Shown one piece after another: positions 40,560-52,022 of a stretch of DNA of 64,000 bases (positions are counted from its first letter, which is position 1; every line of letters begins with the position of its first letter). This DNA is from Ampelomyces quisqualis (taxonomy: Eukaryota; Ascomycota; Dothideomycetes; Pleosporales; Phaeosphaeriaceae): assembly GCA_018398575.1 (NCBI GenBank), contig JAGTXZ010000005.1:1302001-1366000 (forward strand), written 5' to 3'. The translations under genes were made by a program, and so were the position numbers. A model generated the notes under the pieces. That model made no database searches and was not told where the DNA came from. It was given only the letters and a program-made list of their open reading frames with translations.

Positions 40560-42230
40560 AACTAGGCAGTAGCCTGTTACAATTATAATCTATTCTTTAA
40601 CGCCTTTCTCTAAAGCGTTAGTTAATATATTAAGCTAGCGTATAACTTTATTCTTAGAGTAACAGTCTTATACGTAATATCTAACTTTATTATAGTTGTA
40701 ATAGATAACCTTGTTCTTATTAAGCTTATCCTCGTGTAGTTATTTTCTTAAGTAACTTTTCTATTCTAGGCTCTTATTAAGGTTGTCTAAGTGCATAGCT
40801 TTAGGTCTATACTCTAAGTATACTCCTAGTAGGCGTAGTTAGTAAGTTTCTTATCTTAAGTAGTAGCGCTATTATTCTTTATTTAGTTATATTTGTTCTT
40901 AATATCTTTTATTTAAGTAAAATCCTTTATATCTCTATAGTAGATGTAAGAAGTATAACCTATTCTTAAGTACTAATTTGTAGAGTTTATTATCTAGGCA
41001 AATAGCTTTATTCTAAAGTTCTTTAAGAGTAGTAATATATATTCTGCTGCGCATAAGTTTAGCTTATATAGTAGCCTTAAGGCCTTATTTATATATACGC
41101 ATTAGAGTAGTGTTGTTTTACTAGATTTATTTAGCGTATTATTAAAAAATATTAGTATAGTTAGCAGCTAATTAGGTTTGTTTTAGACTTTAGATTTTTT
41201 GTTCTATAATTACAGATTCTTTAAGAGGTAAAAAGATCTGCTATAAGCGTGTCTTAAATGCTTACTAGTCTTCTATAAGGTTAGTATTATCTATATCTAT
41301 AATGTTATTATCTATATACTTCTAAATAATTAGAAGTACTTATTTCTTAGCGTTACCTTTTATGTAAGTTATAGTAAGAATAACTTTGTTATTATTTTTA
41401 ATTGTATCTTCTTCTACGTAGAAGTGCATGTTAAACTAGAAGATCTAAGTCTTAAGTTTATTATAGTCTCTATAGTAGAGATTAGGTTTATTAACCTTAA
41501 GTCTAGGTTATTATACTTAGAAATACTTAGGTATATCTATTGCAATATTACTACTTATTATAAGAGTGTTTAAAGTGTTAAGACTATTAGTCTAGTAGTA
41601 AACAATAAGAATGCTAGTATAGACTAGAAGTATAGCTAAAGTTAGTTTTCACAGATAGGTGTAGAGTTGCTTTAGATATAAAGGGTATTATTACTAAGAT
41701 AGTAAAGGCTAAGGCTTTCTAAAAGAAGTAATAATAGTTAAATAACTAGTTACTAACTTAAGCGTCTGTAATATAAGTTAAATACAATAATCTATAAAGG
41801 TTTATTATAGTTTCTATATACTTAGTCTTTCTTATAGTTCTTATTATTCTTAATTATTATTGCAGATTCTTATAGTTTCTTATTATAAGAAATAGTAAGA
41901 CCAAATAAAACTAATAAGAAGGTTACGTAACATACTTAGCGTACTATGTCCTCGCACTAGGTTTAAGTCTTGTAACCTGTTCTCTTATTTATTTATAACG
42001 TTTTATATTTCCTATTAGAGGTTTATAACAGCCTTAGCCTTACTTTTACTCTTCTTCTTAGAAGAAGGTATAGAGCTAAGGCTTTTTAGAAGAAGAGTTT
42101 TATCTCTATCTCTACTCTTACTACTACTACTATTCTTAGACCTAGGCTTAGACCTAGTAGAAAACTTCTCTTTTTTTAAATTAAGGTTAGAATCAGACTA
42201 CGCGTTAGCCTTACTAAGAGAAAGAAAGTT
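40560..42230 (-). pseudogene. Retrotransposon gag remnant, truncated
   Basis: On the minus strand, frames near 40,810-40,620 read MHLDNLNKSLE, then a zinc-knuckle ghost YYNYNKVRYYV*DC. The CX2CX4HX4C residues are mostly Tyr, as expected from Cys-to-Tyr and His-to-Tyr transitions. A Ser/Lys/Arg-rich segment encoded near 42,090-42,200 could be the N-terminal half. Pol should lie at lower coordinates but is replaced by the right end of the giant element at 40,551, so that element probably inserted next to or into this one. LTRs not found. Confidence 0.55.
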
Positions 42231-43389
42231 AGCCTAGACACTATTAGAACGCTAGCGTAGTAACTATAAGAAATAGAAAAAATAACTTATCTAAGCCTAT
42301 AGTAAGTTAAGAATACCTTCTACTATAGTAGATAGATAGTTAGTTACTTTAACCTATAGAATCTGGATTTTATTACTCTTAAGCAAATAATAACCTTTAT
42401 ACTTAACCTTTATATATAAAAAAAAAGCTTTACTAAGCTAGTCTACTAGTATAGCGCTATTTTTTATATAGTAACTATAGTAAAGTTAAAGTCTTTCTTA
42501 GTAGTAAGACGCTGCTACTACTAGTATATAGTATTCTAGCCTTTAATAAAATTAGTAAGAACCTTAGAGTAGAGCTTCTTCTTACTCTAGTAAGGCCTAT
42601 AGTATAGGCTACTAACTATAAGGTTATAATAGGTACTAGTAAGCCTTAGGCTCTTAGCGTAACAGAGGTAAATTAAAATTACTAACTTAATATTAAGAAC
42701 ACTACTATAGTACTAGGTAACAGGTATAGCCTAAGCGCTAGGTTAGTTATATTATAATACTAGTATTATACTACTTATAGAGATAGTAGAAGTAAAACAT
42801 AGTATAGGCGTAGTACTTATAGTAATTAATATAGAGGTAATAGAGTTATAATAGCGTAGAGCTAAGTAATAGTATAGTAGTAAAGGTAATATAATTGTTA
42901 CTAAAGAAGTAGAAAGAATTAGGCATATAAAATTCTACTATATTACTACTATAACTATAGCTACTAGCTACCTCTTAGATTTACTTAGAGTTTTAGCCTT
43001 AGTATAATAATAGCCTTTATAACAATACTATTAGGTATACACTAATAAGGCCTAACGTTATACAAATTGCTAGAATAGTAATTCTAAAGAGAAGAGAATA
43101 ATTATTAAGATACTATAGTATAGAGCTATTAGCTATATAGTAATACGCCTACACTACTATAACGCTACTTTAGCTACTATACACGTAGAACGCGTACAGC
43201 TACTCTAGTGTCTTAATAGCACTACGCTAGCGTAGACCTAGTATATTCTAGTTGTAAAAATATGTATCTAGCTATATCTACAAAAGAGTAGTTTATACTA
43301 AAGCTATAGAATAGGAATTAACTTACTTCTATCTGCACTACTATTATTACTCTGTAACTTTACTGCTATATAAACCTCTTATAGCTATA
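42231..43389. other. AT-rich decayed DNA, nothing identified
   Basis: No frame, repeat boundary or domain I can support. It lies between two retrotransposon remnants of the same orientation and may include their leaders or solo LTR fragments. An A-rich tract is near 42,418-42,426. Confidence 0.3.
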
Positions 43390-45240
43390 GTAATATTATA
43401 CTAATCTATCTAGAAGCAGCCTAATACTAAGTTATACTTATTATTTTTCTCTAACGTATAGGCCTAAATTATTTCCTTATATATGTTTATATTAATCTTT
43501 ATTTTAACTGCTATGCCTATCTAAGTCTAGGCGCCTATAATACCTATTATCTTCTCTTAAGTTACTCTTATACGCTTTAACTTATTCTTACAGACAAATT
43601 TTACTAGAGTAATAGTATAAGTAAGGTAACTTATGTTAATTAATATAGATATAATTACTAATTTATTAACAATTGTATATATAGTAATAGGTTTTCTATC
43701 TAGCTATCTTCTTTAGAATTGTTAAAATTTTCTTTTTTTCTCTAGTGTTAAATTACTACACTTCTGTCTATGTCTTTAGGTAAGAGTTACTTGTTTTCTA
43801 AGCTTATATCTTTAGAAGTACTCTCTACTTTATTATCTAGTGCCTTAGCTAAAGTAAACTTAACTAGCTTTATAAGTAGAAATAAGCTATACTTACTAGT
43901 ATAATATCTAGACTTACTATAGCGTAGGTATAAATTATTCTACCTCTTATAAGACCTCTCTTTCTTTATAGCCTACTTTGCCTTTTTCTTATTATTAGAG
44001 GTCTTATTAGGCCTTTCTAAGTAACCTCTTATAGGTTCTTAGTCTATAAGTTTCTTAGTATAGTTCTTTTTCTTTAAGTAGTTACTACTAAGTTTAGCTT
44101 AAAACAAATTTTCTTTAATAACTACTACTTAGTTTATTAAGTTATAGATACTCTACTCTACTTAGGTATCTACTAAGATTATCTAGTCCTGTAGATTCTA
44201 TTATATAGTACCTAGGTATCTTATTTTTAGGTTTAATTTATAATCTTTTTTACTTATATTATAGGCTAGCCTTATAAACTTTATATTAAAGTTCTATAAG
44301 AAAGCTTTATTTTGTTAGATTATTTAGAGCTTTCTTTAAGCTCTTTCTATATATAGTTTGTTCCTAAATTAGTTATTAAAGAACTTATATAGTTTAGAAG
44401 CAGGCTCTAATAGGTTTTGTATTATCTAAAATAGAGCTATATTTATAGCTATTTCCTTAAGGTAGTTAAAGATATACTCTGCTTAGAACTCTAAACTTAT
44501 ACTATTATACTCTAGTTTATACTTTATCTAAGTCTAGAATATATAATATTTCTTCTAGTCTTTACTAAAAGCTTTTAGGTCTAGAACCTTATATGTTTTT
44601 TAAATAAATAGGTTTTTAGTAAAAGTTTCTAGATAGCTAAAAGATATAGAAGAGGATAAATAAGTTATAAGTCTTGTAATTTATTTTTATAGTAATCTTA
44701 TTAGCTCTATTAGGTCTAGCTTAGGTTCTGCTAGGGCTTTCTCTTTATCTATCTAAGATAGCCTTACGTTACTTAGTTCTTACTATACTAACGCACTCTC
44801 TAGTCTATTTAACAATAGCTATTTCTTAATCTACTATTTTTCTAGATCTAGATACGCGTAGTTAATTATTTAGTTAAACTCTGTTTTAATTACTAACTTA
44901 GAGACACCTGCGCGCTTTATCTAGATAGCTTCTACTATTATTTCTTAAACTATTATTAGAATAGTTACCTATTCTATTATAGAGGTTACTAAGAGCTCTT
45001 TAGCCTAGTTAAGTAATTAAATTTAATTATAAGAGAGCTAACTCTTAGAGAAGTTACTAAACTATTAAGGTTGTAAATTTAATATCTATAGCTAATACTA
45101 GGTCTTAGAGATTTTATAGTAGCTATCTAGACTCTAAAAGTTCTAGTCTAGAGTAGTATTTAGGTTCTAGTCTAGAGCAGTATTTAGGTTCTAGTCTAGA
45201 GCAGTATTTAGATTCTAGGCTCTACTATAGTATAAGGTAA
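43390..45240 (-). pseudogene. Decayed gypsy copy: protease/gag region and leader
   Basis: Alignable by eye with 19,680-21,510 of the other gypsy element. For example, the block around GTATATATAGTAATAGGTTTTC at 43,675 matches 19,947. The zinc knuckle at about 43,887-43,931 has all four metal ligands replaced by Tyr. Leader repeats of the form TTCTAGTCTAGAG follow at 45,140-45,215. RT and RNase H are absent on the left side, where unrelated AT-rich DNA begins. Confidence 0.75.
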
Positions 45241-45599
45241 AAGTAGTATACTAGTAGAAGTCTTTTACTTTAGAGCTATAAAATATAGATAAAATAAATC
45301 TTATATACTATTCTATACTAATTGGTATTAAACTTAATGTTTTAGGTATTACCTAGCTACTACGTTATATATAGATAGGTTTCTATACTATTCTTTCTTA
45401 CTTCTATCCTACCTTCTACTAGCTTTTATTCTATAACACCTTTTGTAACACTCTAACGCTAGTAAACAACCTACTAATACCTTAGCTATAATAAGAGACT
45501 TTAGATCTATATATTACAAAGCGTTAGCTTTATATATAGGCGTATTACTAAGCACCTAGGCCTATCTAAGCGCTAGGTTACTTACTTTCTTAATAACTC
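45241..45599. other. AT-rich spacer, nothing identified
   Basis: Lies between the gypsy leader and the Tc1 remnant. It may hold the gypsy 5' LTR and the left end of the Tc1 element, but I could not find matching ends. Confidence 0.3.
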
Positions 45600-46463
45600 T
45601 TTTACTTTAAAGAAAAGAGCTAGTAGACCTCTACTACTAGTAGAAGAGTAGGTAGAGAAGTTAATTCTATTTATAAGATAAAGCTAAGTAACTAGGTAGA
45701 TATTATATAAGGCGTTAGCAGAACGCTTTTAAGAGAGCTAGGGCTAGATCTATTCTAAATAGAGTATTAGATATACCTTAAGATTAAGAGGATATACACG
45801 TAGAATTGCCCTAGCTAAGCCTCTACTCTCTAAAGCTAATATTAAAAACTACTTAGATTAGGTAGAGGAGTATATAAGCTAAAGTTAAAAGTAATAAGAA
45901 AGGATACTATAGAGTAATAAGACCTAGGTTACTAGTAGTAGGTATAGAAGAATATAAGTTACCTGTCTTTCTAGTAAGAGCTTAGATAACACTTATATAG
46001 TTAACAAGGTTAAGAAAAAGAGAGGTTAGATGTTTTAGGGCTGCTTTAATAGGAGTAGAAAAAGTCTTTCTTTCTTTTAAGAGAAGGAGTAGAGGTCTAT
46101 TAACAAGACCTTATACTGTAAGAGAATTGTACCTATTATTAATAGATAGATAAGGATAAGGCTAGAATTAGCCTTTACACAAGATAGGGTAGCATTCTAT
46201 GCTGCCAAAGATACTCTAGTAGATATAGCTGAACGTAGAGTTTATTCTATTTTCTAGCCACCTTTTTCACCTAATCTTAATCTAATTGACGCGGTGCAGA
46301 ATCAGATGAAAGACTTTATTAAAAAACACTACCCTAATCTACCTGCTAGGAGGCAACGTACAGGGAATCAATTACAGCAGAATACCTTAATTGGCTAGTA
46401 GATAGCATAAAGGAGAGGTGTAAGGCTGTAATTGCAGCCAAAGGCTATCATACAAAGTGGTGA
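45600..46463 (+). pseudogene. Tc1/mariner transposase remnant
   Basis: The plus-strand frame shows an N-terminal DNA-binding part (RGYTRRIALAKP near 45,790). It then shows WSDET-like sequence converted to SNKT near 45,915, so the first catalytic Asp is lost. FTQD with the second Asp is near 46,176, and PPFSPNLNLID with the third acidic residue is near 46,258. Exactly 34 residues separate the second and third catalytic residues, the DD34[D/E] spacing of Tc1/mariner. A frameshift precedes the last part, which ends AAKGYHTKW at the stop at 46,461. The N-terminal two thirds are AT-rich and stop-ridden; the last 250 bp have normal composition and keep TCA, CCA and TGA. Confidence 0.85.
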
Positions 46464-47073
46464 ATAAAATACGCTTCCATCTAATCCGCGTTGTGCTGAA
46501 AACCAATTTCCGGGCCCCACCCCTCCCCTGCTGGTACACTACTTTTGCCTTGTACCACAGTAGACCTTCTGCGGTGCTCTAGTGCGGAAGATGCCAGACC
46601 CTCTTGTTCCAGGACCCGAGGTTTTTACGTAACCGAGAGATTTTCCAGGCGGCAGCCCGTTACAGGCTCCCAGGGCTGAGATCGCGAACAGGATCGAAGC
46701 TCATATCACGATGTGAACTTTGGTAGAGTTTTAAGAGGTATCCGTATAACGTTATGCAGCTCTTAAATTAGTGCTAACAAGTTGCTATAGTTCTAATCAG
46801 AAAACTCATTAATACAAACCCTGCACGGCCCAAGTTAGAGTCTGATCTAGACTTTGCTTAGCCATCCAAGGTTAGGCGCGACGCTGATCCATTTGCCCCT
46901 CGGAAAAGTACGGATCAGAACTTTCAGATCGGACGTGGAAACCCCCCTATTTGAGACGGACCAAGCTAGGCCTCCAGAATCCATCGTGCCCTCAACAGTC
47001 AACTGCGCCTCTGGAATGTGAACTTAGACTCTTGGTGGAGCATTCCGAAGACCTTGACCACCTTTTCTTCGCC
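46464..47073. other. Boundary between AT-rich block and gene island; upstream region of the glycosyltransferase gene
   Basis: Composition becomes balanced here. A short AT-rich patch at 46,715-46,810 may be a MITE fragment, but no inverted ends were found. The reading frame of the next gene is open back to an ATG at 46,951. The added 41 residues have low-complexity character and the better start is downstream. Confidence 0.4.
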
Positions 47074-48351
47074 ATGCCGCCCTCCCCACTGCGCTTCCCA
47101 AGCATGTCGGGCCAACTCTCCATACAGAAGATCGCTGTGCTGAGCGCGGCGTTCATCACAGCATGCGTATTTTTATACTCCGTGTCGAGTCTATACAACG
47201 TCACGAACACGGCTGGAGCAGTACCCCACCACGCTTTGATAAATAAGCCCACGATGGGCGAGGCATTCCAGACGCTATACGATGCGATAAAACATCCCGT
47301 AGCCGCAGACTCCTATACCGACGCATCCGGCCAGGTCTTCCAGATCAAAGAGGATGGACCGTACTGGACGGAATCGCTGAAGAAGCAGATCTTGATCGTA
47401 GACATCGACACGCGAGTTCCCCAGGGGGAGAACGAGCTGTGGAACAAAGGTCGTATGAACTGGGAGACGCTAAAGGACCAAGGAGACGGCGGCATGATCA
47501 GTGCCAGCCAAATGAACCACTTCCTCTATGGTGAGTGACGTTGAGAATACTGTCCTATGCATACGATGCTGACACCCCTTGCAGCGCAGATTCACGGCTA
47601 CGACTACCGCTTTTTCCAAGCGCACGAAATGGAAGGCCTGCACAACACGTGGGTCAAACCGCACGTCCTCTACGACCTCCTCTCGTCGTACCAATTCGTC
47701 ATCTTCGTCGACGCAGACGCCACGTTCCAACACCTCGAAGTCCCCTTTGAATGGATGTTCAACCGCTGGGGCATCACGCGCGAAACCTCCATCGCCATGC
47801 CCGTCGACGTCCGGCAAATGATGGGCGGCAACGACCACATTGGCGTAGACGAACGCGGCAACATGGAACAAAACACGGGCGTCGTAGTCGCGCAGGCCCT
47901 GCCGTATACCTTTGAAATGCTCAAGGCGTGGAAGGAATGTCCCCAGGAAACCAAATACCCCGGCTGCGGCCACTGGAAGCAGGAATGGGCGCACGAGCAG
48001 CGCGCGTTTGCCCTGTACATTCGCTACGACTTCAACCCAAACGGCACCAATATCGTCGAGATTCCCTGCGACGATGCCATGGGCTTTCCCGGCCTGGGCG
48101 ACAACAGCTTCATCGCCGACGATTGTAAAGGCCAGTTCATCCGCCACCACACCGTTGCCAAACCCATGACCAAGAGAAGCTCTGAAATCGCAATCCTGCA
48201 GAGCATCACTGACCTCGCGAGGAAAGAACTCTTGCGGAATAAAGATACGTACCTGATAGAGGAAACTAAGCTGGAGCGACTGCGCGAGCTGGGCCAGGCT
48301 GCCATGAGTCGGGTGGTCGACACGAGCGCGGGCACGGGCCCAGGCTCATAA
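47074..48351 (+). CDS. DxD glycosyltransferase, type II membrane protein (GT34/MNN10-like)
   Basis: Two exons, 47,074-47,530 and 47,585-48,351, with a 54-bp intron (GTGAGT...TTGCAG) joining a phase-1 codon; 407 residues. The N-terminus is short and cytosolic, followed by a hydrophobic anchor at about 20-38, as in Golgi type II transferases. The catalytic region has a DxD motif at D195-A-D197 (FVDADATF), preceded by QIHGYDYRFFQAH. A C-terminal PGCGHWKQEWAHEQRAF block carries conserved Trp, His and Glu. DxD binds the nucleotide-sugar metal ion, so the protein likely adds a hexose to glycans in the Golgi. Sequence style is nearest to the fungal GMA12/MNN10 type; donor and acceptor are unknown. 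I chose the ATG at 47,074 (context GCCATG) because it puts the anchor near the N-terminus; 46,951 would add 41 residues. It converges with the CAP gene and lies 0.6 kb from the transposon block. Confidence 0.82.
47531..47584 (+). other. Intron of the glycosyltransferase gene
   Basis: GTGAGT donor and TTGCAG acceptor, 54 bp. Splicing joins G|CG to give Ala and keeps the conserved run FLYAQIHGYDYRFF in frame. Unspliced, the frame stops at once after the donor. Confidence 0.88.
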
Positions 48352-49032
48352 GAGTGGCACGTCCATCTCTACCTGCCTTGCTCGATCATGATGTATGCAT
48401 GGCGTTTTGGTGTTCCCGGATTCTTTTCTTCAGGTACTTGTATTGTCATCTCGATAGGACGCAAACAACGTACGCGGCGCCAGAAATACTCGTTCCATGT
48501 TAATGCTCACAATGTTCCAGCACAAACACCAGTCCCACCGTAGAAGCACACTAAACCAGAACATCCCACCTGTTTTCCACCACATTATCTCCATGTCTTG
48601 CGTGCTTCTTCTTCGACCAGCTTATTACCCTGTCTTGCGTCCTGCGTCCTTCCTCCCCACTTGAGCTGACCCACTAGACCATCATGCGACCGAATACAAC
48701 CCTTCGCTCACATCACGTTCCTATCATCCACCAGCAAGTCACAAGATAGCTTGAACACGAAGGCGGGTTGCCACATATATTAAATACTCCTTGCATGTGA
48801 GTAAGTACGTTGGCTGAACTGTGCCCACATGATGGGTGTCTGACTGAACGGAGATAGGGCGATACCGATAAGAAACAATATTCGGAACACCCACACAACA
48901 GATTGGAGCAGGAAATCCTTCAGACAGACCGCTCAGTAGGACCGTATAACAAGGTCTGTGCGATGTAGGGTAACAGCGAGTGAAACATGATAAACTAAGG
49001 AAATTGGACCAAAACACTAGCGAGAAAGACAA
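48352..49032. other. Convergent intergenic region (two 3' UTRs)
   Basis: Lies between the stops of the plus-strand glycosyltransferase and the minus-strand CAP gene. No supported gene. Short open frames here lack coding character. Confidence 0.5.
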
Positions 49033-50100
49033 CTAATCAGCCCAGCTACCAAGGTTGGTGGTTGAGATGGGGAAGCCGACGTTTTCACCGTACAGTGTGC
49101 CGATGTTGCCTTGGGGAGAGTAGTTGCACACGGTGAACTTGTTCAGGTTCGAACTCCGGCCGTTGACAATCATGCGGTCACCGCAATCGAGAGAAACACA
49201 ACCAACGCCAGTGGTACCCTTCCAGAGCACCTGAGTCAAATGCCCAACTTGGTGGAAGACATCGTCGGAAAGACTGGGCTCGCCAAAGTGTGGTAACATG
49301 GCCTGGAACTCGCTCTTATACCAGCTCTCAGTAATCCCGGCAGTCACGTTGAAGTATTGGCCTGAGACGGTGAACAGGTTCTGGCCCTGATTGACACCTG
49401 GAGGGTTGGTGTGCACGAAATTGCACGTCTGTGCAACATAACGAGCAGCGTCCTCGCAAGCCGTGTCCCAAGTGAGAGGTCCAGCACCATGATTAGCGCG
49501 AGCAGCATTGTGATGGTACAGAATAGCGTTCTCGTAGTCGGCTCCGGCGGCGAGCAAAGCCTGCTGGGTTCCTGACACGTGGTCTGGCCCAATGCCACCT
49601 GGCGCAGGAGAAGGAGAAGCGACGGGGGCAGTCGAAGATGATACAGCAGCCGAGCTGACGACAGAGGTAGCGCTTGATGCAGAGCTCACAACCACGGATG
49701 GGGTGATTGCGACGACTGTCGAAGAGCCAGGACCGACGGAAACAACGACTGATGTCGGAAGAGGCGAAAGAATCGGTCCAGGGCTAGATGTAGACATGGT
49801 GGACGGGGTGACTGACCCCCCGATGGGCGCTCCTGTGCCCGAAGGGGCCACGATGGGAGACGAAGTTTGGATTGGCGGCTGGCTCTGCGCCACCGAGGAG
49901 GGTGACAGGGAAAGGCTGATGCCGGCAGAGCTTGACGTGGGCGTGGCCTGGTCTGCGCTCGCAGTGACAAAAACGACAACAGTGACCGTCGCGTAGGTAA
50001 ACTCGGTACGAACGCGGGTGATGGTGGCACGCTTGTCCAACTGAGGCATTGCAGAGGCGCCTACCGCAAGTGCGGAAGCGAGAAGAGCCGAGTTGCGCAT
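49033..50100 (-). CDS. Secreted CAP/PR-1 domain protein with Ser/Thr-rich stalk
   Basis: Single exon, 355 residues. Residues 1-17 form a signal peptide (MRNSALLASALAVGASA), followed by a Lys-Arg site at about 23-24 that suits Kex2 processing. Residues 47-175 are a Ser/Thr/Pro/Val-rich stalk, likely O-glycosylated. The CAP domain covers about 189-335: HHNAARANHGAGPLTW at the start, GHLTQVLWKGTTGVGC (CAP1 signature with the cavity His) and CNYSPQGNIG (CAP2). The usual GEN motif with a cavity Glu reads GQN here. Fungal CAP proteins bind sterols or lipids and include virulence factors; the role here is unknown. The frame is open 80 codons further upstream, but the ATG at 50,100 gives a clean signal peptide. 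No GPI signal is visible. Confidence 0.9.
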   Translation of the reverse strand: MRNSALLASALAVGASAMPQLDKRATITRVRTEFTYATVTVVVFVTASADQATPTSSSAGISLSLSPSSVAQSQPPIQTSSPIVAPSGTGAPIGGSVTPSTMSTSSPGPILSPLPTSVVVSVGPGSSTVVAITPSVVVSSASSATSVVSSAAVSSSTAPVASPSPAPGGIGPDHVSGTQQALLAAGADYENAILYHHNAARANHGAGPLTWDTACEDAARYVAQTCNFVHTNPPGVNQGQNLFTVSGQYFNVTAGITESWYKSEFQAMLPHFGEPSLSDDVFHQVGHLTQVLWKGTTGVGCVSLDCGDRMIVNGRSSNLNKFTVCNYSPQGNIGTLYGENVGFPISTTNLGSWAD

Positions 50101-52022
50101 TGTTGGTGTTGAGAAAGAGCTCGGACCTTGTGGTAGTGGTTGTGGGGTGGAGATTCTTGGTGGTCTCTGGCGTTGGTGGTGAACGACTATACATGCGGTC
50201 AGAGCTGGCCGCCGATTTGCTTGATACGCGCTCGAAGCCTGTCGCTTTATAATGCCATGCCATGTCGTCACTGTTGGCACGGTCGAGCAACGATAGCAAG
50301 GTGGAGCGCACTTACACGACGAGATGGACGGAGCAGGCAATGTCTTGGACGGCGACCAGAGCGCGCTTGAGACAAAGGAATATTATACTTGACAAAGAAG
50401 GGTAGCGATCGTGATGCCGTCGGGACTGGCTGGCTAGGGTAGGCCGCGGGGAGAGTGAAGGGCGGTGGGTCAAGGGAGAGATGGGCAGCGGGGCTCGCTC
50501 CTTTTGATGGAGGCAAGTCGACTGGCGATTGGGCAGGTATGATGGTAGCTGCCGGCCAAATGACGCAGTGGTGGTCCACGATGTCGTTTTCACTTGCGGG
50601 TTGCGATTGCCACACAGGTCCGTCGCCAGCTATGGGGTGAGCACCCGGTTAGTACGGTGGGATGGTGGCGCAAAGATGGTCGTCTCGGGCAAGTTATACA
50701 AGGAACCGTTCTGTCCCAGGGCTTGAGATGCCGACTTTATAGCACGCACGCCGTACCTGAGTGCTACCTCTCCACGACCCTGCCTGCTGGGACATGCAAC
50801 ATGTTCTGCGAGCGCGACGCTCAACCTGGTACGCGTCGAGCAAGCTGAAACGGGCATCTCGAGGCTGTTTGCACTCCAGCGTCTGTTTGCTGGCGCAGTC
50901 GCGGCTCGTGTGTTGATGTTTGCAAACACCAGTCAGGCGTGACGTCGGATGCGGTGCGAGGAAAGAGCGGTAGCGCACGAGCCACAGCCGCGCTATGGGG
51001 AAGGCGCCGTCAAGCCATGTCTGGGCGCGCCTCCTCACTGGACGTGCTCCTTCACGCTCCCGTGCCACCTTCCTGTCCTCGAGCAGACGCGCTTCACTCG
51101 CCCGTGCAACCGTCCTGTCCTCGAGCAGACGCGCTTCACTCTCCCGTGCAACCGTCCTGTCCTCGAGCAGACGCGCTTAGACCGAGATGCGGCAATACTT
51201 CCGTTTGTCCTCTGTTCGTTCAACGCCTCGCCCGGATCCGCGACTGTGACGCCGTGATGCTGCACGCTGGCGGCCACGACTAGCACGCGCACTCATCTTG
51301 CATTGCCCAATCTGGCCTTTCTTTGTGCCACGCTGTTTCGGCAACACCATCGGGAAGCGTGGGCATCGTGCGCACGGAAAGACAGCTATCCGGCATATCA
51401 GGCACGCTTTCTCTCCCGAGCGACCTTGATGCAACCTCCGTCATGGACATAGGTAGGATAAGCGCGCAACAGCATCCATGGTCGCGGGTCTTGCCTGTCA
51501 CGCTTGAACAAGAAAGGTCGATCCAACGCTATACCCCGACATGTGCAGTGAGATGCAGTCAGAAGACGTACCAACTCGTTGAGTGAGTTACACAAAGCCT
51601 CCATCTCATGCTAGCACCGCAAACAGAGGCTCCAGATATTCTTTGGCGCATCATGCCCAGCATTGCATGGCTAAGAAAAGGCAGCCAGTCAAGCTTCCGA
51701 CTATTTTTGCCTCCATATGTTCCAGCACGGTGGATAGCCTAGTAGGTAGTCAGTATGCACTCGTCTTTGTTGTGCAGGAGACGAACATGGTCTTGAACTT
51801 AGTCTTTGCCACCCTGCATATCTCGGACCATCTCTCCACGACGCGATCAATGTAGTCACTATCGATTGCGGAGATCGAGAAGGATAATCATGATAGGGCC
51901 CGGATGCGACAGCAACTCGATACCGCCCAGCTTCACATTCCTCACATTCCATAATCGTCATTATTCGTAGATCCTCCATCCGCGTCCGTACAAGATGATA
52001 GCTAGTTCCAATCCATCCGTCT
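50101..52022. other. Intergenic region upstream of the CAP gene
   Basis: 1.9 kb holding the CAP promoter and the 3' UTR of the DUF255 gene. An AT-rich stretch near 50,385-50,395 (GGAATATTATACTT) could be a core promoter element. A 42-bp tandem repeat lies at 51,053-51,178. Several open frames of 60-120 codons overlap each other on both strands and look like GC-rich chance frames. Confidence 0.4.
51053..51178. repeat. 42-bp tandem repeat, three units
   Basis: TCCTGTCCTCGAGCAGACGC starts at 51,071, 51,113 and 51,155, a 42-bp period. Units are nearly identical, so the array is young. The length is divisible by three and all frames stay open, which explains the overlapping spurious open frames here. 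Confidence 0.92.

Noticed and set aside
47470..48150. 226-codon open frame antisense to the glycosyltransferase
   Set aside because: Shadow frame of a GC-rich exon; the plus strand carries DxD and the conserved family motifs and an intron that fits.
49592..49996. 134-codon plus-strand frame opposite the CAP gene
   Set aside because: It mirrors the Ser/Thr/Val-rich stalk of the CAP protein and has no domain of its own.
51053..51178. CRISPR-like array
   Set aside because: Units are contiguous with no unique spacers, and the genome is fungal.
50939..51292. Overlapping 85-114-codon frames on both strands
   Set aside because: They exist because a 42-bp repeat, divisible by three, keeps all frames open; composition is that of the repeat.
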